Notes under the pieces: model-generated
What the model was told of the DNA's origin: nothing
The model's input: only the letters and a program-made list of their open reading frames with translations
The model's database searches: none
Part shown: positions 27,118 through 35,328 of the stretch, piece by piece
Layout: every line of letters starts with the position of its first letter
Numbering within the stretch: position 1 is the first letter of the stretch
Origin: Rhodoblastus acidophilus
Lineage (GTDB): Bacteria > Pseudomonadota > Alphaproteobacteria > Rhizobiales > Beijerinckiaceae
DNA length: 64,000 nucleotides
NCBI RefSeq assembly: GCF_025961575.1
Contig: NZ_JAOQNX010000009.1
Coordinates: 106,714 to 170,713, forward strand
Reading direction: 5' to 3'
Program-made: the position numbers and the translations under genes

Positions 27118-27867
27118 CTAACCCAAAAGAAGCTGCAGCGCCCGCAACGTCTCCAGCGTCGAGACATCCGCGATCCCATCGACCCGTTCCGGGCGAAAAT
27201 GGCGCTGGAAGGCGGCGACCACGTCTTGCGTCGCGGCGTCATAAACACCCGTCACCTCGACGCCATAGCCGAAATCCGCGAGCATTTTTTGCAGCGCCGC
27301 CACCGGAGGCCCGAGCGCGCCGGGCTCATAGCTCGGGCCGGGACGGATGCTGGACGGTTCTGCCCAGAGGCCGACGCCCGCGTCGTGCAGCCGCCGCCAG
27401 GGGAAAAATTCGCCGGGGTCGATTTTTCGCGACGGCGCGATGTCGGAATGGGCCAGCACCCTTTGCGGCGGAATTTTTAGGCGGGCGCAAATGTCCCGGC
27501 AGAGCGCGATCACCGCCGCGATCTGCGCCTCGGGATAGGGCGGGCAGCCGCCGTCATGACCCGGGTTGACGATCTCGACGCCGATCGAGCGGGAGTTGAG
27601 ATCGGTTTCGCCCGCCCAAAAACTCTTGCCGGCATGCCAGGCGCGCAAATCCTCGGCGACGAGTTGCCAGATGCGGCCATCCTCCCAGACGAGGTAATGG
27701 CAGGAGACGCCGCCCTTTTCCGTGGCCAGCAGGTCCAGCGCCGCCTCGCCAGTGGGCATGCCGGTATAGTGGAGGATCAGCGCGTCGGTTGGCCCAACCA
27801 GCCGTGCGCCATGGTTGGGCGAAACTACGAATTTTTCGACGAGCGGGGAATCAGGGCGTGGATGCAT
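27118..27867 (-). CDS. N-acetylmuramoyl-L-alanine amidase (AmiD-like) with peptidoglycan-binding domain
   Basis: The 249-residue protein has an Amidase_2 domain with zinc ligands in LILHYTGM and LAHSDIAPSRKIDPG, a substrate region IGVEIVNPGHD, and a C-terminal peptidoglycan-binding domain (VAALQKMLADFGYGVEVTGV). No signal peptide is visible from ATG 27867; related anhydro-muropeptide amidases include cytoplasmic (AmpD) and lipoprotein (AmiD) forms. It heads a tight minus-strand run with mobA-tusA and the DUF2478 gene. Confidence 0.88.
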   Translation of the reverse strand: MHPRPDSPLVEKFVVSPNHGARLVGPTDALILHYTGMPTGEAALDLLATEKGGVSCHYLVWEDGRIWQLVAEDLRAWHAGKSFWAGETDLNSRSIGVEIVNPGHDGGCPPYPEAQIAAVIALCRDICARLKIPPQRVLAHSDIAPSRKIDPGEFFPWRRLHDAGVGLWAEPSSIRPGPSYEPGALGPPVAALQKMLADFGYGVEVTGVYDAATQDVVAAFQRHFRPERVDGIADVSTLETLRALQLLLG

Positions 27868-27880
27868 GGCGCCGGGGCAT

Positions 27881-28053
27881 TTCTTCTCCCCATAGCCCGT
27901 CATCAGACGGGCGTTCTGACGAACGCCCTGCGAGGGGAGAAGGTGGATCGCGCTGAAAGCGCGAGACGGATGAGGGGCGGTCGCGACGGACGAACCCCTC
28001 ATCCGGCGCCGGAGGCGCCACCTTCTCCCGCAAGGGGAGAAGGAAGGCGCCCG
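27881..28053. repeat. Long palindromic intergenic element, copy 2
   Basis: This copy shares with 9619-9775 the blocks ggagaaggtggatcgcgctg, aaagcgcgagacggatgagg, cccctcatccgg and the terminal gccaccttctcccgcaaggg followed by gagaagg. The left end differs (ttcttctccccatagcccgt). The arms are inverted copies around 27980-27995. It lies between the amidase and the small lipoprotein gene on the same strand. Confidence 0.85.
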
Positions 28054-28061
28054 TCCTCAAA

Positions 28062-28361
28062 TCAATACCACGCGATGCAGTGGCGGCGGCCGTAATAATC
28101 CTCTTCCCACTCGGCGCAGCGGCGCGGCGGCGGCGGGGGCGGCGGAGCGCTGTTGGCGCCGATGACGCCGCCGGCGGCGCCGCCGAGCAGCGCGCCCGCG
28201 ACCGCGCCGCCCGCGCTGCCGCTGGCCAGACCGCCGATCATCGCGCCGGAGGCCGCGCCCACGGCCGCGCCATTCACCGTGCGCTGCTCCTGCGTGTAGC
28301 CGCAACCGCCGAGCGCCAACGCGCCAGCGAAAGCGACGCCCAGCAGAATGGTCCTGTTCAT
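28062..28361 (-). CDS. Small glycine-zipper lipoprotein
   Basis: The 99-residue protein has a lipoprotein signal ending LALGGC (lipobox, Cys about residue 20), a Gly/Ala-rich glycine-zipper segment (GAASGAMIGGLASGSAGGAV) like those of outer membrane 17-kDa antigen type proteins, a run of Pro residues, and a tail rich in aromatic residues (YYGRRHCIAWY). GGAGG lies just upstream of ATG 28361. It is probably an outer membrane lipoprotein; the role is unknown. Confidence 0.85.
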   Translation of the reverse strand: MNRTILLGVAFAGALALGGCGYTQEQRTVNGAAVGAASGAMIGGLASGSAGGAVAGALLGGAAGGVIGANSAPPPPPPPRRCAEWEEDYYGRRHCIAWY

Positions 28362-28458
28362 GCAAACCTCCCGATCAACCTTTTGCGCGCAGGCGCGCGT
28401 GTTCACGAAAACGTGTAAAGGTTAACACCGGCAAAACCAAGACGACCAAAGCGTCGCT

Positions 28459-28995
28459 TTACAATTTTAGGACGGGGCCGACGCTTGCCTGCAACTCGGC
28501 GAGCGCGATCGGGCCGACATGTTTGAAGGCGATGCGAGGCCCCGGCGCCAGCACGAAACTCGCGGGAATGCCGCGCGCGCCCAGCGCCCGATAGAGCAAA
28601 CCCCTTCGATCCACGCCGAGCCGCGCATAGGGATTGCCGAACGCCCGCAGATAGCTCAGCGTGTTCTCCGGATCATCCGCCGAAGCCACGCCAAAAATCG
28701 TCGCGCCCGCGCGGGCGAAATCGACCAAAGCCTGGTGCTCCTCGCGGCATTGCGGACACCAGGAGGCGAAGGCGTTCAGGAACACGGTTTTGTCCGCGAT
28801 GTCGGCCGCCGAAAACCCCGGGATTTGTCGACCCGCGGGGTCGGTGAGGCCGGCGAGCGGCGGCAGGTCGAAACGATCGGCGGCGAACGGGTTGAACAGA
28901 TTGGCCAGGCGATCGCGGCCGCGCCACGCGCCCAACCCGCCCAGGGTCAATCCCGCCGCGCCCAACAGAACCGCTCGTCTCGAACTGATGGCCAT
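28459..28995 (-). CDS. Thioredoxin-like protein, CcmG/DsbE type
   Basis: The 178-residue protein starts MAISSRRAVLLGAAGLTLGG, an N-terminal export or anchor segment with an RR pair that loosely resembles a Tat signal. The thioredoxin domain has the redox motif WCPQC (about residues 76-80) and the cis-Pro region ARGIPASFVL. Periplasmic reductases of this type (CcmG/DsbE) serve cytochrome c maturation. No other ccm genes are near, so the specific role is uncertain. Confidence 0.82.
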   Translation of the reverse strand: MAISSRRAVLLGAAGLTLGGLGAWRGRDRLANLFNPFAADRFDLPPLAGLTDPAGRQIPGFSAADIADKTVFLNAFASWCPQCREEHQALVDFARAGATIFGVASADDPENTLSYLRAFGNPYARLGVDRRGLLYRALGARGIPASFVLAPGPRIAFKHVGPIALAELQASVGPVLKL

Positions 28996-29124
28996 CGCGC
29001 CTCCCCGGCCATTCCGCGCGCAAGCGGCCCCAAGATTCAAGATCGATCTGATCGCAGGCTTAACGCCGGTCGCCCTTGAACTCGCCTCTCCAAAACCCCT
29101 AAATGGAGCCTCAGGAGATCGGGC

Positions 29125-30375
29125 ATGAGCGAGACAGAATTTTACGCATGCGATGTGCTTGTCGTCGGCGCCGGCGCGGCCGGGCTTTCGGCGGCGCACG
29201 CCTTCGCCGCGCAGGGGCGCAGCGTGATCGTGGTCGGCAAGGTCGAGACCCATCTCGCCGGACGCACGGTCGCTTTGTTCGAAGGCAGCCTGCGATTCTT
29301 CCGCGCTCTTGGACTGTGGGACGCCTGCGAGCCCCATGCGGCGCCGATGGAGGGCATTCGGCTCATCGACGACACCGGCTCGCTGTTTCCCACCGCGCCG
29401 AAAGAATTTCGGTCGCGGGAAATCGACCTCGACGCCTTCGGCCAGAATATTGAAAACAATGCGCTGGTGGCGGAACTGGCGGCGGCGGCGCGCGAAAATC
29501 CGGCGATCACGCTGATCGAGGGCCTGCTTGACACGTTCGAGCTGAATTATTCCGGCGCGCGGGCGCGGCTGGTCGGCGGCGGCTGGATCGACGCCAAGTT
29601 CATCGTCGCCGGCGAGGGCCGCAACTCGCAGGCGCGCCAGATCGCCGGCATTACGGTGAAAACCTGGACCTATCCGCAGACGGCGCTGACAGTCCTGCTC
29701 AAGCACGAAAAGCCGCATCACAACATTTCGACGGAATGGCACAAGCGCAGCGGCCCCTTCACCTTCGTGCCGCTGCAAGGCCGCGAGGGCGCGCCGCATC
29801 GCTCCAGCATGGTTTGGTTGGTGTCGCCGCGCGAAGCCGTGCGCTTGCAGGCGCTCTATCCCGAGGAACTCGCGGGCGAAATCCAGGACCAGTCGCACGA
29901 CAAGTTCGGTCACATCGAACTCGACGGTCCCGTCGGCGCCTTCCCGATGGGCGCGCTGAAAACCGACCGCGTCACCGGGCTGCGGCTGGCCCTGATCGGC
30001 GAATCCGCGCATCTGTTCCCGCCGATCGGCGCGCAGGGCTTGAACCTCACCCTGCGCGATGTCGCCAATCTGGTGGACTGTCTCGAGGGTCTGGACCTCG
30101 ACGAGCCCGACCCGATCTCGCGGGCGCTCAAACGCTATGAGCGCGACCGGGCGCGCGACATTGGGTTCCGCGTCAACAGCATCGACGTGCTCAACCGCTC
30201 GCTGCTGGTCCATGCGCTGCCCGTGGATTTCGCCCGCGCCTTCGCGCTGAACTTTTTCTCCGCCGTCGGACCTTTGCGCCGCGCGCTGATGCGCGAGGGC
30301 GTGACGCCGCATGGGCCCACGCCAAAACTGATGCGCGAGCGGCCGCCAGTTTTTTCGCGCGCCGCGCGTCGCTGA
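29125..30375 (+). CDS. FAD-dependent ubiquinone biosynthesis hydroxylase (UbiH/UbiF family)
   Basis: The 416-residue flavoprotein has an N-terminal dinucleotide fold VLVVGAGAAGLSAAHAF, a middle NAD(P)H/FAD motif (VAGEGRNSQARQ), and the C-terminal LIGESAHLFPPIGAQGLNLTLRD that defines UbiH/UbiF/Coq6 enzymes. These hydroxylate the ubiquinone ring. Which ring position is served cannot be told from the sequence. xthA starts one base after its stop, suggesting cotranscription. Confidence 0.9.
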   Translation: MSETEFYACDVLVVGAGAAGLSAAHAFAAQGRSVIVVGKVETHLAGRTVALFEGSLRFFRALGLWDACEPHAAPMEGIRLIDDTGSLFPTAPKEFRSREIDLDAFGQNIENNALVAELAAAARENPAITLIEGLLDTFELNYSGARARLVGGGWIDAKFIVAGEGRNSQARQIAGITVKTWTYPQTALTVLLKHEKPHHNISTEWHKRSGPFTFVPLQGREGAPHRSSMVWLVSPREAVRLQALYPEELAGEIQDQSHDKFGHIELDGPVGAFPMGALKTDRVTGLRLALIGESAHLFPPIGAQGLNLTLRDVANLVDCLEGLDLDEPDPISRALKRYERDRARDIGFRVNSIDVLNRSLLVHALPVDFARAFALNFFSAVGPLRRALMREGVTPHGPTPKLMRERPPVFSRAARR

Positions 30376-30376
30376 A

Positions 30377-31156
30377 ATGCGCATCGCCACCTGGAACATC
30401 AATTCGGTCCGGCTGCGGCTGGACCTGGTGCTCGCCTATCTGCGCGATGTCTCGCCGGACGTGCTCTGTCTGCAGGAGATCAAATGCCAGGATGACGCGT
30501 TTCCGCGCCTGGAGATCGAAGCCGCGGGCTACAATGTCGCCGTGCACGGGCAGAAATCCTATAATGGCGTCGCCATTCTCTCCAAGGCGCCGATGGAATG
30601 CGCCCCCGGCCTGCCCGGCGACGAGAGCGACGAGCAATCGCGCTATATCGAGGCCGTGATTCCGTTCGGGCCGCGCGTCGTGCGGGTCGGCTGTCTCTAT
30701 CTGCCCAACGGCAATCCGATGGGGACGGAGAAATACGCCTACAAGCTCGCCTGGATGGATCGTCTGATCGGGCACGCCCGCGCGCTGCTGAAGCATGAAG
30801 AGGTGTTCGTGCTGGCGGGCGACTACAATGTGATTCCCGACGCGCGCGACGTCTACGATCCCGCCGGCTGGGCGGCGGACGCGCTCTATGCGTTGCCGAC
30901 CCGGCAAAAATTCCGCGAGCTGTTGGCGCTGGGTTTTACGGACGCCCTGCGCGCCACGACGGACGAGGCGAAGCAATATACGTTTTGGGATTATCAGGCG
31001 GGATGCTGGCCCAAAAATCTGGGGCTGCGCATCGACCATTTGTTGCTGTCGCCGCAGGCCGCCGACCGCCTCGTGGGCGTCAAGATCGACCGCGACATGC
31101 GGGCGCGGGAAAAACCGTCGGACCATGTGCCGGTGCGCGTGGACTTGCGAGATTGA
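30377..31156 (+). CDS. xthA: Exodeoxyribonuclease III
   Basis: The 259-residue protein matches the ExoIII/AP endonuclease family: WNINSVRLRL at the N terminus, CLQEIKCQD with the metal-binding Glu, GDYNV, and SDHVPV with the catalytic Asp/His near the C terminus. It cleaves abasic sites and removes 3' blocking groups in base excision repair. The start lies one base after the ubiH-like gene. A REP-like pair follows. Confidence 0.95.
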   Translation: MRIATWNINSVRLRLDLVLAYLRDVSPDVLCLQEIKCQDDAFPRLEIEAAGYNVAVHGQKSYNGVAILSKAPMECAPGLPGDESDEQSRYIEAVIPFGPRVVRVGCLYLPNGNPMGTEKYAYKLAWMDRLIGHARALLKHEEVFVLAGDYNVIPDARDVYDPAGWAADALYALPTRQKFRELLALGFTDALRATTDEAKQYTFWDYQAGCWPKNLGLRIDHLLLSPQAADRLVGVKIDRDMRAREKPSDHVPVRVDLRD

Positions 31157-31175
31157 CGCGCGCCGCAAACTTCAA

Positions 31176-31314
31176 CGTCATGCCCGGGCTTGTCCCGGGC
31201 ATCCACGCCAAGCCGCTGCTTAAGCGGCTCAAGACTGGACAAAGGCGCCGCCTCTCGCCAAGGACGAAGCCTGCCATGCCGGCGTGGATGGCCGGGACAA
31301 GCCCGGCCATGACG
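31176..31314. repeat. Inverted pair of REP-like palindromes
   Basis: The copies at 31176-31207 (cgtcatgcccgggcttgtcc, then cgggcatccacg) and 31283-31314 (cgtggatggccgggacaagc, then ccggccatgacg) are in opposite orientation, 75 bases apart. The spacer begins gccaagccgctgcttaagcg, a hairpin like that in the 21424-21558 element. Confidence 0.88.
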
Positions 31315-31342
31315 GGCTGAATGTTCGAGGGTAACGACCGAA

Positions 31343-32845
31343 ATGAACTACCTCTTCGACCTCATCGCGGGCAAAATCGCCGACTCCTCCAAAACCTTCA
31401 TCGAGACGGAAACCGGCGCAAAAATCACCTACGGCCAAATGCTGTCGGCCAGCGCGCGCTACGCCAATGCGCTGGTGGCGGCGGGCGTCGAGCCCGGCGA
31501 CCGCGTCGCCGTGCAGATGGAGAAATCGCCGGCCGTCCTGTTCATCTATCTCGCCTGCCTGCGCGCCGGCGCGATTTTCCTGCCGCTTAACACCGCCTAC
31601 ACCCCGCACGAAGTCGGCTATTTTCTCGGCGATGCCCGGCCCAAAGTTTTTGTTTGCGATCCCGCCTGGGCCGAGGCGCACGCGCCAGCCGCCAAAGAAG
31701 CCGGGGCGCTGATCCTCACCCATGGCGTCGGCATGGAGGGCGAGCTTTTTGAGCGCGCCAAAGCCAGCCCCGAAACCTTCGCCAATGTGGCGCGCGACAA
31801 AAATGATCTGGCGGCGATCCTGTACACGTCCGGCACGACGGGGCGCTCCAAGGGGGCCATGCTCAGCCACGACAATCTCGCCTCGAACACACTCACGCTC
31901 GTCGATTATTGGCGCTTTACGTCCGACGATATTTTGGTCCACGCCCTGCCCGTCTATCACACCCACGGCCTGTTCGTGGCGACCAATTGCGTGCTGCTGT
32001 CCTTTGCCAGCATGATCTTCTTGCCCAAATTCTCCGCGCCGCAGGTCTTGCAAACCCTGCCCCGCGCGACGGTTTTGATGGGCGTGCCCACTTTTTACAC
32101 CCGCCTACTAGAAGAACCCGGGCTCACCCGCGAGGCCTGCCAAAACATGCGGCTGTTCGTCTCCGGTTCGGCGCCGTTGCTGGCCGAGACCCATCGCGCC
32201 TTCCGCGAAAAAACCGGCCACGCCATTCTCGAACGCTATGGCATGACCGAAACCAATATGAACACCTCAAACCCCTATGACGGCGACCGCGTCGCCGGCA
32301 CGGTGGGTTTTCCGCTCCCCGGGGTTTCGCTGCGCGTGGTCGATCCCGACACCGGCGAGGACGTTTCGGACGGCGAGATCGGCATGATCGAGGTGAAGGG
32401 TCCGAACGTTTTTCGCGGCTATTGGCAAATGCCGGAAAAGACCGCGGCCGAGTTCCGGCCGGACGGATTTTTCATCACCGGCGATCTCGGGCGCATCGAC
32501 GAAAACGGCTATGTCCACATTGTCGGGCGCGGCAAGGATTTGATCATTTCCGGCGGCCTCAACATCTATCCCAAGGAGGTCGAGGGCGAGATCGATTCTT
32601 TGGCCGGCGTGGTCGAAAGCGCGGTGATCGGCCTGCCCGACGCCGATTTTGGCGAGGCGGTGGTGGCCGTGGTGGTGCGCGAAAAAGGCGCCGCGCTCAC
32701 CGAGGACGATATTCGCGCCGCGCTCGCCGGACGTCTGGCGAAATTCAAGCAGCCCAAGCGCATCTGCTTCGTCGACGCCCTGCCCCGCAACACGATGGGC
32801 AAGGTGCAGAAAAACATCTTGCGCGAGGCGTACGCCAAGGGGTGA
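31343..32845 (+). CDS. matB: Malonate-CoA ligase (MatB)
   Basis: The 500-residue adenylate-forming enzyme has the AMP-binding motif YTSGTTGRSKGAMLSH, the ERYGMTETNMN motif typical of malonyl-CoA synthetases, DGFFITGDLG, and the catalytic Lys region PRNTMGKVQKN. MatB makes malonyl-CoA from malonate. The usual partners matA (decarboxylase) and matC (transporter) are absent. Start is ATG 31343, a few bases past a possible binding site. Confidence 0.92.
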   Translation: MNYLFDLIAGKIADSSKTFIETETGAKITYGQMLSASARYANALVAAGVEPGDRVAVQMEKSPAVLFIYLACLRAGAIFLPLNTAYTPHEVGYFLGDARPKVFVCDPAWAEAHAPAAKEAGALILTHGVGMEGELFERAKASPETFANVARDKNDLAAILYTSGTTGRSKGAMLSHDNLASNTLTLVDYWRFTSDDILVHALPVYHTHGLFVATNCVLLSFASMIFLPKFSAPQVLQTLPRATVLMGVPTFYTRLLEEPGLTREACQNMRLFVSGSAPLLAETHRAFREKTGHAILERYGMTETNMNTSNPYDGDRVAGTVGFPLPGVSLRVVDPDTGEDVSDGEIGMIEVKGPNVFRGYWQMPEKTAAEFRPDGFFITGDLGRIDENGYVHIVGRGKDLIISGGLNIYPKEVEGEIDSLAGVVESAVIGLPDADFGEAVVAVVVREKGAALTEDDIRAALAGRLAKFKQPKRICFVDALPRNTMGKVQKNILREAYAKG

Positions 32846-32986
32846 AGGTTTCAGGCTTGGCGATGCGGGGGAGTAACGGCTATCGGCTTGAGCATCCTGA
32901 CGGCGTCGGCCAACGATCCTTGGTATGTTGGCCGCCATTCGTGACCCGCTCTGCTCGTTTGCAGGGGGATGTGATAGTAGCGAAAA

Positions 32987-33532
32987 ATGACCGACGACCA
33001 GATCACACTCGTGGAGGCCCAACCCGGCGACTTCCCCGCATTCAAGAAAGAGCTGCAGAGTGCCTTTGCTGTGGCCGTCGTTGACGAATTTGGAGAACTC
33101 CCAGACGGCCCGATACCGACCGACGCCGATCTCGACGGCGCCATGAGCGCGCCGGACGCCGTGGTGCTCCGCATCCTGTCCGCAGGCCGACCAGTCGGCG
33201 GGGCCGTGCTGTCCATCGATCCGGAGACACATCAAAATTCGCTTGGCCTGTTCTTCCTCTCTCCCACAGAGCACGGTCGTGGTCTCGGGCATAAGGCTTG
33301 GCTGGCGATCGAACGCCGTTACCCCGAGACGCTGGTCTGGACCACGCACACCCCGTATTTCGAGAAGCGGAACATCCACTTCTACGTGAACAAGTGTGGT
33401 TTCAAGATTGTGACGTTTTACAACGCCCGCCATCCGGACCCGCACGCGCCTGGCGCGAACGAATTCCCAGGCGGCGATGAGGGCTTTGGTTTCGAGAAGG
33501 TCATGAAAGTCGGGAGGGATTGTCGCCGGTAA
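32987..33532 (+). CDS. GNAT-family acetyltransferase
   Basis: The 181-residue protein has a GNAT-like acetyl-CoA binding loop (SPTEHGRGLGHKAWLAIE) and a C-terminal strand region (NKCGFKIVTFYNARHP). The substrate is unknown. Its base composition is less GC-rich than the neighbours and it sits at the edge of a large gene-free region, which suggests transfer. The flanking 32846-32986 carries no gene. Confidence 0.75.
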   Translation: MTDDQITLVEAQPGDFPAFKKELQSAFAVAVVDEFGELPDGPIPTDADLDGAMSAPDAVVLRILSAGRPVGGAVLSIDPETHQNSLGLFFLSPTEHGRGLGHKAWLAIERRYPETLVWTTHTPYFEKRNIHFYVNKCGFKIVTFYNARHPDPHAPGANEFPGGDEGFGFEKVMKVGRDCRR

Positions 33533-33793
33533 CTGCGGTCAGCTTCCGACCCGTGTCGATCAGGCGCCAATCGTCGCCTATGTCCGCAAACCTGCGCCAA
33601 GCCGAATTTGCCAACGGCGTTCGTGGAAGACCGCAAACCGCCGATTTTAGACGCAGGCGCGTGGTCTTTGTTTGGCGCCGCCCTGATGGCTCGTTGGGGC
33701 GCATTTTTTGGAAATTTCTATTCCTGGTTGAAATGAAGGCGCGCAAAATCGCGCAAAACTGATGCATTTGTAAAAAAACACGCGATTTCCGAC

Positions 33794-33811
33794 GAAAACT
33801 GCGCAGTTTTC
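33794..33811. repeat. 18-bp perfect palindrome
   Basis: GAAAACTGCGCAGTTTTC reads the same on both strands over all 18 bases, about 135 bases from the parS-like site. It may be a protein-binding site; no matching copy was noticed elsewhere. Confidence 0.7.
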
Positions 33812-33944
33812 TCGCATGCACGCGATGGGTTGTGTAAGCCGCGCCGGGAGCGGACGGGGTTGGCCTTATCGCCCCTTGGCGTGGCCGGCGAATACTTTGC
33901 CCTTTAAGACAACGACTTGAGAGAGCGACTCGCCTCAATGCCGT

Positions 33945-33960
33945 CGTTTCACGTGAAACA
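33945..33960. promoter_or_regulatory. parS-like centromere site (ParB binding)
   Basis: CGTTTCACGTGAAACA matches the general bacterial parS consensus TGTTTCACGTGAAACA at 15 of 16 positions, and the core GTTTCACGTGAAAC (33946-33959) is perfectly palindromic. ParB loads at such sites, usually near the replication origin, to drive chromosome segregation. parA/parB are not in the window. Confidence 0.75.
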
Positions 33961-34169
33961 AAACATGAACATCCTTTCGCCACATTGGCGGAAAAGCCGA
34001 AATTCGCGGTTTTCACTTTTTACAAAATGCCGATTTTTCGGGATTGCCCGCGTTGGCTGCGCGACTCTGCGCTCGCGGGCTCATCACCATGAAGATTTTT
34101 AGTCGATTCCGACCCCTCCTGCTGAGGCGACGCGGCCGGCGCTTTGGACCAACGCCGGAATCCCCCCAA

Positions 34170-34432
34170 CCCTCTCCCCGCTCACGGCACGGCTGTCCGG
34201 GGAAACAATCTTGATTGTGTTTGCCAGCGCGATTTCAAACGAAAAACGTCATGCTCGGGCTTCCACGCCAGCCCGCCGGGGAAAAACCTACGGCAGTTCG
34301 CATTGCGGCGCCGCGTGGATGGCCGGGACAAGCCCGGCCATGACGACAGAGAGTTGGATCGCAATGCGGACATTTGCGTATCTGTGGAACGAACAACTTT
34401 CCCCGGACAGCCGCGCGCTCTCGGGGAGAGGG
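34170..34432. repeat. Nested inverted-repeat element containing a REP-like pair
   Basis: Outer arms at 34170-34205 (ccctctccccg, then cggctgtccggggaaa) and 34398-34432 (tttccccggacagccg, then ctcggggagaggg) are inverted copies. Inside them lie a truncated REP-like copy (34247-34267) and a full opposite copy (34314-34345). The spacer shares cagttcgcat and cggcgccgcgtgg with the 41780-41889 element. Confidence 0.8.
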
Positions 34433-34464
34433 AGCGCGCGCCCCGCTTGGCCGCGTCCCCGCTG

Positions 34465-35328
34465 CTAAAATTTTATCGCGATGTCCATGACAAAGCGGCG
34501 GCTCTCCCCCGGCGCCAGCGTCACAACGCCGGGGCGCTCACAAAATTCTCCGTCGAAATCGAGTGGAGCGGCAAAACCCTGCCAGGGCTCCAGGCATAAA
34601 AACGGCGCGCCGGGCTTGGTCCACAGGCCGAAATGCGGCAGGCCGGGAAAAGACACCGCGACTTCGGGGCCGCCGGGCGGGCCGAAGGCGACGCGGCGGC
34701 TCTGCAAAGAATCGAAAATCAGCGCGCCCGCCTCGAACAGGCCGGGCTCCAGCGCCAGCAGGCCCGAAGCCGCCGGATTTGCAAATTCTTGCGGGTCGAG
34801 CAGGCCGTCGGTCAGCCGGCGGATCGGCGCGGGCTCCGGGCGCTCGAACCGGACCTCATGCGCGCCTTTGCCGCCCGGCAGCGGCCAGCGGAAGGCGGGG
34901 TGAAAACCGAGCGAAAACGGCATCGGCTTGTCGTCTTCATTCGCCACCATCGCCGCCACATTCAGCGTCGCGCCGGCCAGCGCATAGGCGACATCCAGCC
35001 GGAAGGCGAAGGGGTAGCTGACAAGCGTCTCCCCGCTCGCGCTCAGGCGCAGCACGACGCGGTCGGGGCCGGCCTCCACCACCGCAAATGTCGCGCGCCT
35101 AGCAAAACCGTGCTGCGGCAGCGGGAAAAGCCGGCCGTCCACGCGGATATGGTCGCCTTTGGCGCGGCCGACCATAGGAAACAGCAGGGGCGCGCGACCG
35201 CTCCACCACGAGGGATCGCCATCATGCAGCCAATCGGCGCCGGTTGCGTCCTGCAGGCGGACAAGTTCCGCGCCGAGCGCAAAAATCTCGGCGCGCAAAA
35301 AATCATTGGTGAGCGTGATCCTCGTCAT
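34465..35328 (-). CDS. Aldose 1-epimerase family protein (LacX-like)
   Basis: The 287-residue protein has a galactose-mutarotase-like fold: LFPMVGRAKGD, a catalytic His region LPQHGFARR, LGFHPAFRWP with another conserved His, and CLEPWQGF with the catalytic Glu. Such enzymes interconvert sugar anomers; LacX-like members have unclear substrates. Its start overlaps the antiporter stop by 26 bases, so they form one operon. Confidence 0.85.
   Translation of the reverse strand: MTRITLTNDFLRAEIFALGAELVRLQDATGADWLHDGDPSWWSGRAPLLFPMVGRAKGDHIRVDGRLFPLPQHGFARRATFAVVEAGPDRVVLRLSASGETLVSYPFAFRLDVAYALAGATLNVAAMVANEDDKPMPFSLGFHPAFRWPLPGGKGAHEVRFERPEPAPIRRLTDGLLDPQEFANPAASGLLALEPGLFEAGALIFDSLQSRRVAFGPPGGPEVAVSFPGLPHFGLWTKPGAPFLCLEPWQGFAAPLDFDGEFCERPGVVTLAPGESRRFVMDIAIKF

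Larger units (their letters stand above)
33533..34464. other. Gene-free, lower-GC region with palindromes and a parS-like site
   Basis: I see no convincing gene in about 930 bases. The region is AT-richer than its surroundings and holds an 18-bp perfect palindrome (33794-33811), a near-perfect ParB-type parS site (33945-33960), several GANTC methylation sites, and a nested inverted-repeat element (34170-34432). Short open frames on both strands lack good starts and family features. Confidence 0.7.

Noticed and set aside
33520..33762. 80-codon open frame on the plus strand after the GNAT gene
   Set aside because: Arg-rich translation without family features that overlaps the GNAT stop; likely chance.
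33501..34016. 171-codon open frame on the minus strand in the gene-free region
   Set aside because: It has no recognisable domain, overlaps the 3' end of the GNAT gene, crosses the parS-like palindrome, and has no convincing ribosome site.
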